Assembly (NCBI RefSeq): GCF_016593235.1 | Contig: NZ_AP023065.1 | Location: 248,001 to 312,000 of the forward strand | Length of the DNA stretch: 64,000 bases | Reading direction: 5' to 3' | Origin: Nitratiruptor sp. YY09-18 | GTDB taxonomy: Bacteria > Campylobacterota > Campylobacteria > Campylobacterales > Nitratiruptoraceae | Shown here: piece after piece, positions 58,381 to 64,000 of the stretch | How the letters are laid out: every line of letters begins with the position of its first letter | Position numbering within the stretch: position 1 is the stretch's first letter | The notes under the pieces: generated by a model | What the model saw: the letters and a program-made list of their open reading frames with translations, nothing else | What the model was told of the DNA's origin: nothing | Database searches by the model: none | Translations under genes and position numbers: made by a program

Positions 58381-58948
58381 TTTAGCACAACTCGATATCA
58401 AATATGATCATGTTGTAGATATTGAGGGATTGGAACAAAAAAGTTTCATACAAAAATATGATCTCTTATTGGCCGATTTTGCCTTTTTTGGCACGATTTC
58501 TCAGTATAAAAATCTATTTTCTTATATTATACTCCTCACAAATATGTGTGATGAGCAATCGTATGCAAGAGCTTTGCAAATTGCTGATGATTGTATACTT
58601 TGGCAAGAGAGCAAAAAAATAGAAGCAAGAATATCTTACTATCAAAAAAAATTATATAACCTTCAAAATGCGATCTTTTCATATAGAGACTTGCGATTTG
58701 ATGTAAAAAGGGGCGAACTGTTTAAAGGAAGAGATCATATAGCTCTAAGCAATGCACAAAAAGAGCTTCTGCTTTTGCTTTTGAAAAATATGGGAAGTTA
58801 TGTACAAAAGCATACTATATTGCAAGAGTGTGACTCTATCAATAGTGAAAATTCCATAAAAGTCTTAATTGCAAAGCTAAGGGGTCTTGGTTTTACAATT
58901 GAGAGTCAACCATCTCAAGGCTATAAAATTGTAAAGGAGAAGAGGTGA
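58352..58948 (+). CDS. Orphan OmpR/PhoB-type regulator with degenerate receiver
   Basis: A 198-residue protein. Residues 1-95 have the outline of a response-regulator receiver (YDLLLADFAFFG near the phospho-Asp position, FSYIILLTN near the conserved Thr), but the acidic pocket at the N-terminus and the conserved Lys are not evident. Residues about 110-198 form a winged helix: LSNAQKELLLLLLKNMGSYV, then SENSIKVLIAKLRG and SQPSQGYKIVK. No histidine kinase is near. It may regulate the operon without phosphorylation. ATG 58352 overlaps the TPR gene. Confidence 0.75.
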   Translation: MKLLLLAQSNLAQLDIKYDHVVDIEGLEQKSFIQKYDLLLADFAFFGTISQYKNLFSYIILLTNMCDEQSYARALQIADDCILWQESKKIEARISYYQKKLYNLQNAIFSYRDLRFDVKRGELFKGRDHIALSNAQKELLLLLLKNMGSYVQKHTILQECDSINSENSIKVLIAKLRGLGFTIESQPSQGYKIVKEKR

Positions 58949-59766
58949 AAAAGTTATCAATAGTATCATTTATGGCAGCTTCTTTGCTAGCAGGTGATAT
59001 TGTTCTTCCATATGGAGGATATATTGCATACACTGGGAATACAAAAAGAGATAGTGCGTATTTAGCAGGGGTGTTTTTGAGTCATAGCACAAAAAAATAT
59101 GCGTTAGATGTGGATTTAGAGTATATGAGAATTTCATATGATGGAGGTATACCTACATATAAGCAAAAGAGTGCAGCACTTCTTTATCACTATTATCAAG
59201 GAGAACATATAGTATATGAAATTGGAATGAATAATATTTTCACTGACCAAGGTAACAATGATGATTATCAAAAAGTTTTCACAGCTGGCATACTTTACTA
59301 TGATTATTTGCATTACAATTATGGTGTAAACCTCCATTATAGCAGCTATGATGGTTTTCATGTTTGGCAAGTATCTCCAAAAGTCGGTATAAATTTTGGT
59401 GATTATAAATCTCAAATTGGCTCTTTCTACGCCCAAGTACAATATAACTACATAAATATCAGTGAAGATTGGGCAGCTCTAAAAGATAACTACTCCAATG
59501 CAGATATTAAGCTTACCAATTTTAATGGGAGTTTTACAACAACAGCCCAAGCGAGTTTTGGTAAAAATGCCTACAAAGTAGCAAAAGAGGGATTTGTTGT
59601 ATTTAATTTAGGTGAAGAGTATCATACTAGTTATGGGTTATCTGTTGCAAAAGCATTAAGTAAAAACAGTTCTCTAAAAATCCAAGGCACACGAGCGAGA
59701 TTTTATGAGCAAAACAAAAAGGCCCATAGCAATATATTTGTAGTGAGCTATACAAGAGCTTTTTAA
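58945..59766 (+). CDS. Putative outer-membrane beta-barrel protein
   Basis: A 273-residue protein with a signal peptide (MKKLSIVSFMAASLLAG) and alternating aromatic/polar strands such as YALDVDLEYMRISY and LHYNYGVNLHYSSYDG, ending in a Tyr-Thr-Arg-Ala-Phe strand as in outer-membrane barrels with a terminal Phe. I count about 12 candidate strands. It is last in the seven-gene operon and overlaps the regulator by 4 bp. It may be a porin or receptor; substrate unknown. Confidence 0.75.
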   Translation: MKKLSIVSFMAASLLAGDIVLPYGGYIAYTGNTKRDSAYLAGVFLSHSTKKYALDVDLEYMRISYDGGIPTYKQKSAALLYHYYQGEHIVYEIGMNNIFTDQGNNDDYQKVFTAGILYYDYLHYNYGVNLHYSSYDGFHVWQVSPKVGINFGDYKSQIGSFYAQVQYNYINISEDWAALKDNYSNADIKLTNFNGSFTTTAQASFGKNAYKVAKEGFVVFNLGEEYHTSYGLSVAKALSKNSSLKIQGTRARFYEQNKKAHSNIFVVSYTRAF

Positions 59767-59773
59767 GCTCTTT

Positions 59774-61153
59774 TTATAGCCCCATTTTTCCAGGATTGAG
59801 TATATTATTGGGATCGAAGGCCTTTTTGATAGCACGGAAGAGACCCAGCTCAGCTTCACTAAATGCCATTTTCATGAATGGAGCCTTGCTCAGACCTATA
59901 CCATGTTCGCCACTGAGTGTTCCACCTATTTCTATTGTCATTTTAAAAATTTCTTCAATCGCTTTATACCCTATCTCTACCTGCTTTGGATCACTCCCGT
60001 CAACCATCACATTAGTATGAACATTGCCATCACCTGTATGTCCAAAACAGGGAATTTTGACATCGTATTTTTTGCTAATTTTTTCTACCTCTTCAAGGTA
60101 ACGCGGCAACTCACTTCTTGGAACTGTAACATCCTCGTTAATTTTTTTTGAACCATAAATAGTAATAGATTGGCTTGCGTTGCGTCTAGCAAACCAAATA
60201 TCAGCTGCCTCTTGTTCATCTTTTGCTATGCGAAATGCAGTTGCGCCGTTCTCTTTGAAAAATTTTTCTAAAAGCCCTATTTGATAATCGATCTCCTCTT
60301 CCACATTACCGTCAATATCACTGATCAAAATTGCACCGGCATCTACTGGCAGGCCTTTGTGAAATTTTTCTTCTACCGCACGGATTGTGAGGTTGTCCAA
60401 AAACTCCATAGCTACAGGATTTGCACCCCCAGCTAGTGATTTATAGACTGCATTCATGGCATCAGTGACTGTTGGAAATACTCCCATGACAGTTTTAGTA
60501 AGTTTTGGTTTGGAGAGAAGCTTGAGGGTAATTTCAGTAATAACTGCAAGTGTTCCCTCACTTGCTATCAAAATACCAGCAATATTGTAACCTGCCACAT
60601 CTTTGATAGTCTTTTTCCCAGCTCTAATAATATCTCCATTTGGCAACACTGCACGCAATGCCATTACATAATCTTTGGTGATACCATATTTGGCTGCTCG
60701 CATACCACCGGCATTTTCTGCTACATTCCCTCCAATAGTAGAGTAGTCTTGACTAGCTGGGTCCGGTGGATAAAACAGACCGTGTTTTTCTGCTTCACGC
60801 TGCAGCTCTTTGTTAATTACCCCAGGTTGCACAACTGCTACCATATTTTTGGTATCAATCTCTAAGATTTTATTCATATGTTTTTCAACTGCCAAAACTA
60901 TGCCACCACTTACAGGAAGGGCACCTCCAGTAAAACCGCTGCCAGCTCCTCTAGGAACAACTGGGATTTTGTGTTCGTTACAGTAGCGCAGAACCTGGCT
61001 TACATCATCTTCATTACGTGGGAAGACTACTGCATCTGGCATAAAATGCTCTCTTGTGGCATCATAGGAGTAGGCAAGCTGATGGGCTCTATCAGCTTTG
61101 ACATTCTCTTTACCGAGGATTTTTTGCAATGCTTTGATATGTTCTTGCATCAT
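59774..61153 (-). CDS. glcD: FAD-linked glycolate/D-lactate oxidase subunit
   Basis: A 459-residue VAO-family flavoprotein that would oxidise glycolate or D-lactate. The PP-loop FAD motif is VPRGAGSGFTGGALPVSGG near residue 57, followed by GGNVAENAGGMRAAKYG. The C-terminal GTLSGEHGIGLSKAPFM and NPNNILNPGKM-like end are typical of GlcD. ATG 61153 or 61150 may be the start; it overlaps the PgbA-like stop. GlcE and GlcF genes are not seen here. Confidence 0.88.
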   Translation of the reverse strand: MMQEHIKALQKILGKENVKADRAHQLAYSYDATREHFMPDAVVFPRNEDDVSQVLRYCNEHKIPVVPRGAGSGFTGGALPVSGGIVLAVEKHMNKILEIDTKNMVAVVQPGVINKELQREAEKHGLFYPPDPASQDYSTIGGNVAENAGGMRAAKYGITKDYVMALRAVLPNGDIIRAGKKTIKDVAGYNIAGILIASEGTLAVITEITLKLLSKPKLTKTVMGVFPTVTDAMNAVYKSLAGGANPVAMEFLDNLTIRAVEEKFHKGLPVDAGAILISDIDGNVEEEIDYQIGLLEKFFKENGATAFRIAKDEQEAADIWFARRNASQSITIYGSKKINEDVTVPRSELPRYLEEVEKISKKYDVKIPCFGHTGDGNVHTNVMVDGSDPKQVEIGYKAIEEIFKMTIEIGGTLSGEHGIGLSKAPFMKMAFSEAELGLFRAIKKAFDPNNILNPGKMGL

Positions 61154-61830
61154 CGCTCCAACTTTTTGTAGTAATCAAAATAGTTTTGGATTTCGCTGCC
61201 ACCAAAAAAATCAAACAAAGATGTTTGGATTTTTTTCAGTCTATTGTAAAAAGGAAGTTTTACATTTTTCCCCTCTGCTCTCATTGGGAGGGTTCCTATT
61301 TTTTTGAAACTGTAACAGTCGACTATATCGGTTTGGTTCTTTTGGACAATATAGAGTTTTGCAAGAGCGAACTTATTGCAAAAGTTTTTGAAATCATTAT
61401 AGTCAGGTGCTGGATCTTTTGCTTTTGAGAGTTCGGTAGCAAAGAGATCTGGATGGATAATCTTTTCATCCACTTGGTTTGCAACTTCTTGATAGCTTTT
61501 GAGATTTGGGGCTATAATAGTTGCTCTGTCGTAGAGATATCCAAGAATTACTCTATCTCCTGTTTGGGGCTTTGTCAGAGGCGTAGGGAGTGCTTCTTGC
61601 GCCAGAGCATCAAAGACTTCAAATTTGATAGTATCAGGAGCCACTAAAATAGCACGAGCTACGATGGATGAATGCATGGAATCATAATCATGAATTACAA
61701 TACCACTAGTTCCTAGAGGTAGGTTAACTCTTTGTATAGTTGCTTTAGATTTATACGCATTTGTGATAGTTGTAGAAGTGGCAGCAAATGCTGTAAAAAC
61801 TATCAAAAGAAGAGTTACAAGCTTTTTCAA
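61150..61830 (-). CDS. PgbA-like exported protein (plasminogen-binding N-terminal domain)
   Basis: A 226-residue protein from TTG 61830 with AGGAG 6 nt before it, which gives a clean signal peptide (MKKLVTLLLIVFTAFA). The longer frame to 61887 has no ribosome site. The region ATIQRVNLPLGTSGIVIHDY matches what I recall of the N-terminal domain of Helicobacter PgbA and its Campylobacter relatives. In a free-living organism plasminogen binding is unlikely to be the real role. Later it has paired Cys (NFCNKF, VDCYSF). It is upstream of glcD with 4 bp overlap. Confidence 0.75.
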   Translation of the reverse strand: MKKLVTLLLIVFTAFAATSTTITNAYKSKATIQRVNLPLGTSGIVIHDYDSMHSSIVARAILVAPDTIKFEVFDALAQEALPTPLTKPQTGDRVILGYLYDRATIIAPNLKSYQEVANQVDEKIIHPDLFATELSKAKDPAPDYNDFKNFCNKFALAKLYIVQKNQTDIVDCYSFKKIGTLPMRAEGKNVKLPFYNRLKKIQTSLFDFFGGSEIQNYFDYYKKLER

Positions 61831-61977
61831 TAGAGCTCCTTCGAAATTTTTTTTAATGATACCAAAGTTTCGATAAATTAGCTCCATAAAATGCTAGAAA
61901 AGTAGCAATGATTTAAGTAATTTTTAGGTAAAATTTATCCCTTTTAAAAACAAAAATTCATCAAGGTAGTAAGGGCA

Positions 61978-63156
61978 ATGCGAAAGATACTTTTACTTTC
62001 TCTTTTTGTAGTGCTTCTCTTTGCTGGCAAAATCCGCTATGAACACTGGAAGCAGGGGCAGACTCTTTTAGGATTTTTAGATGCTCATGGGATCAACGCA
62101 AAGCTGTATTACAATCTAGATGGAGAAGACAAAGAGCTTGCCAGCGAAATCCGTGCCGGTGTCAAGTTTATTGCTGATTATAATGGGACGCAACTCTTAC
62201 AAGCGCTCATTCCTATCAATGAAGAACTGCAGATCCATATCTTTCGTAAAAATGGAGGGTACGCCCTAGATCTCATACCTATACACTACCAAAAAATTCA
62301 TGATAAGTTTGGGTTAGCAATTCATTCTAGTCCCTATAATGCAATAGTGCATAACACAAAAAATTTGCGCTTAGCACATGAGTTTGTAGCAGCATTTAAA
62401 CATACTGTTGATTTTACGAGGCTGCACAAAGGCGACAAAATTGCTGCAATATATGATCAAAAAGTGCGCTTAGGCGACTTTTTTGGGATGCCAACACTCT
62501 ATGCAGCAATGGTGCAACGTGACAAGAGGCGCTATTTTGTATTCAATTTTGAAGAGAGATTTTATGACGAGAAGGGACAAGAACTTGAGAGATTCCTTCT
62601 TGTGCGGCCAATTCCTGGAGCGCGAATAACTTCTAGATTTACTCTCAAGCGATGGCATCCAGTCTTGCATCGCTATAGAGCGCATTTAGGGGTCGATTTT
62701 GGAGCAAGACGAGGGACTCCCATACGTGCATCAGGAAATGGGCGTGTGGTGTTTTGTGGGCGTAAAGGGGGATATGGAAACTGTATCATCATCGATCATG
62801 GGCAAGGCTATAAAACTCTCTATGCACACATGTCGCGATTTCGCCATGGAATGCGAAGAGGCAAACATGTCAAACAGGGACAAATTATAGGCTATGTAGG
62901 TAGCACAGGTCTTAGTACTGGGCCGCATCTGCATTTTGGTCTATATAAAAACAATCGTGCAATCAATCCTTTGCGCGTAGTGAGGATTGCCAAGAGCCGT
63001 TTGAGTGGAAAGAAGCTGAGAAAATTTAAAAAAATCGTAGCAAAGTATAAAAAAGAGCTCATTGAGTGCGCCAAGAGAGAATGCAAACCTATCGTAATAG
63101 AAAAAGTTGAGCAAAGCAGCTGCCAATTGCAAGGAGGGGAAAATGCAAAAGGATGA
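61978..63156 (+). CDS. M23 peptidoglycan DD-endopeptidase (Pgp3/Csd-like)
   Basis: A 392-residue secreted LytM-domain endopeptidase that trims peptidoglycan cross-links and shapes the cell. It has a signal peptide (MRKILLLSLFVVLLFAG), an N-terminal domain of about 190 residues with an inhibitory or binding role, and the M23 domain with HLGVDFGARRGTPI (Zn His and Asp), YAHMSRF and GPHLHFGLYKN. The C-terminal basic tail (SGKKLRKFKKIVAKYKKE) holds Cys. It overlaps mgtE by 14 bp. Confidence 0.9.
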   Translation: MRKILLLSLFVVLLFAGKIRYEHWKQGQTLLGFLDAHGINAKLYYNLDGEDKELASEIRAGVKFIADYNGTQLLQALIPINEELQIHIFRKNGGYALDLIPIHYQKIHDKFGLAIHSSPYNAIVHNTKNLRLAHEFVAAFKHTVDFTRLHKGDKIAAIYDQKVRLGDFFGMPTLYAAMVQRDKRRYFVFNFEERFYDEKGQELERFLLVRPIPGARITSRFTLKRWHPVLHRYRAHLGVDFGARRGTPIRASGNGRVVFCGRKGGYGNCIIIDHGQGYKTLYAHMSRFRHGMRRGKHVKQGQIIGYVGSTGLSTGPHLHFGLYKNNRAINPLRVVRIAKSRLSGKKLRKFKKIVAKYKKELIECAKRECKPIVIEKVEQSSCQLQGGENAKG

Positions 63157-64000
63157 GGTCTTAAAAATACGCCATGTATTAGAGAGTGAAATAAAGAGTG
63201 GGGATATATCGCTTCATCCAACAGAGATCGCAACGTATTTGAAATATCTCTATAACAATGACAAGTTTGAGTTTTACGAGACACTCAAAAAGCTGCCAGA
63301 AGATGTTTTGGGTGAAGTGCTTTTGGAACTCCCAGAAAACATCAAAGATGATGCTATTGAGCATCTCTCAGCCCAAAAGCTTGCAAAGGCGATAGAAGAG
63401 CTCGATAGTGATGATGCAGTGGATCTTGTCAAGGATATCGAGGATGTTGATGAAGAGCTTGAGCAAGAGGTCCTTGATAACCTTGACAAAGAGTACAAAG
63501 AGGAGATCGAAGAGCTTAGTAGTTATGATGAGGCGCATGCTGGTGCATACATGCAAACAGAGGTCTTCAAAGCTTATGAAGATGAGACTATCAAAGATGC
63601 ACTAGAGCGCTTACGTCAACTCAAATCTCAAGGCGAGCTCTCAAATGTCCATCAGGTCTATGTTGTAGATAGCGATGAAAAACTCAAAGCCATTATTCCT
63701 CTTGATGATTTGATTCTATACGATTTTGATACGAAACTCGCTGATATTATCAAAGATAAAAAGTATGAGCCAATTGCAGTGAGAGTTGATGAACCAATAT
63801 CTGATCTTATTAAAAAATTTGAAGACTATGATCTTTCTGTAGTAGCTGTCGTCGATGATCAAGGAAGACTTCTTGGTCGTATTACATCAGATGATGTTAT
63901 CGACCTCGTAGAAGACCAGGCAACTGAACAGATCTATAACTTGGCTGGTGTTGAAGATGAGGTTGAAGAAGAGGGCGATATCAAAGAGGTTACAAAAAAG
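63143..64000 (+). CDS. mgtE: Magnesium transporter MgtE, N-terminal part
   Basis: The window ends inside this gene: 286 codons are present and open. AAGGAGGGG precedes ATG 63143. The N domain (superhelical, acidic) runs to about residue 130, with LKKLPEDVLGEVLLELPE. Two CBS motifs follow (YMQTEVFKAYEDETIKDAL, then YEPIAVRVDEPISDLI). These domains sense cytoplasmic Mg and gate the pore. The membrane domain lies beyond the right edge. Confidence 0.93.
   Translation, partial: MQKDEVLKIRHVLESEIKSGDISLHPTEIATYLKYLYNNDKFEFYETLKKLPEDVLGEVLLELPENIKDDAIEHLSAQKLAKAIEELDSDDAVDLVKDIEDVDEELEQEVLDNLDKEYKEEIEELSSYDEAHAGAYMQTEVFKAYEDETIKDALERLRQLKSQGELSNVHQVYVVDSDEKLKAIIPLDDLILYDFDTKLADIIKDKKYEPIAVRVDEPISDLIKKFEDYDLSVVAVVDDQGRLLGRITSDDVIDLVEDQATEQIYNLAGVEDEVEEEGDIKEVTKK

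Noticed and set aside
1-64000. CRISPR arrays, insertion sequences, prophage or integration sites
   Set aside because: No regularly spaced repeats, transposase or integrase frames or target duplications were seen. The tRNA genes have intact, single 3' ends without an attached duplicate.

Overview
The window is chromosomal DNA of a Campylobacterota (Epsilonproteobacteria) bacterium. Hallmarks are a nuo operon with no canonical nuoE/nuoF, two tandem nuoG genes, a UbiA-family prenyltransferase of the kind used for menaquinone, a PgbA-type secreted protein, a Pgp3/Csd-type M23 endopeptidase and very dense gene packing with many TTG starts. Sulfide:quinone oxidoreductase, two carbonic anhydrases, polyphosphate kinase and a complex I with a non-standard electron-input subunit fit a chemolithotrophic vent or sediment lineage, for example Nitratiruptor, Sulfurovum or Sulfurimonas relatives. 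The genus is an inference from gene content, not proven. I see no rRNA, insertion sequence, prophage or CRISPR array, and no stretch over 300 bases without a gene.

Layout. 1-2.8 kb (minus): sugar-nucleotide genes (PglF-like fragment, PglE-like aminotransferase, UDP-sugar dehydrogenase) and a small membrane protein. 2.8-5.8 kb (plus): lipoprotein, endonuclease IV, AAA ATPase. 5.9-23.4 kb (plus): a 14-gene complex I operon, nuoA-B-C-D, a small NuoE-position protein, a GltD-like fusion in place of NuoF, nuoG1, nuoG2, then nuoH to nuoN. 23.4-28.5 kb: miaA, UbiA-type prenyltransferase, a phosphoribosyltransferase, tRNA-Arg, tRNA-Phe, murD and mraY. 28.5-31.9 kb (plus): fabG, acpP, fabF, accA. 31.9-35.8 kb: ydcH-like, argJ, rpmB, rpe, trpF and a DnaQ-type exonuclease. 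35.7-39.4 kb (minus): sqr, an unannotated 58-aa gene, a metal-ligand-less peptide deformylase fold fused to membrane helices, and a DAACS symporter. 39.5-42.8 kb: gamma-class carbonic anhydrase, ppk and beta carbonic anhydrase. 42.8-53.2 kb: uvrB, two small coiled-coil or ZapA-like genes, three pseudopilins, priA, ispG, dnaB, comEC and yihY-like. 53.2-59.8 kb (plus): a tightly overlapped seven-gene operon (PqqD-like, ATP-grasp, PLP decarboxylase, urea-transporter/M23 fusion, TPR protein, orphan winged-helix regulator, outer-membrane protein). 59.8-64 kb: glcD, PgbA-like, M23 endopeptidase and the start of mgtE.

Most notable: (i) nuoG1 and nuoG2 share a 617-bp block with one mismatch although they are otherwise diverged paralogs, which points to recent gene conversion. 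(ii) The NuoF slot is filled by an N3-like ferredoxin domain, missing one Cys, fused to a GltD-type FAD/NAD(P) oxidoreductase. (iii) The seven-gene operon at 53.2-59.8 kb looks like an undescribed peptide or envelope modification system. (iv) The sqr operon holds a catalytically dead deformylase fold joined to membrane helices, plus a 58-aa protein. (v) A predicted 58-nt three-way-junction hairpin sits between fabG and acpP. All calls come from reading the sequence; no database search was run.
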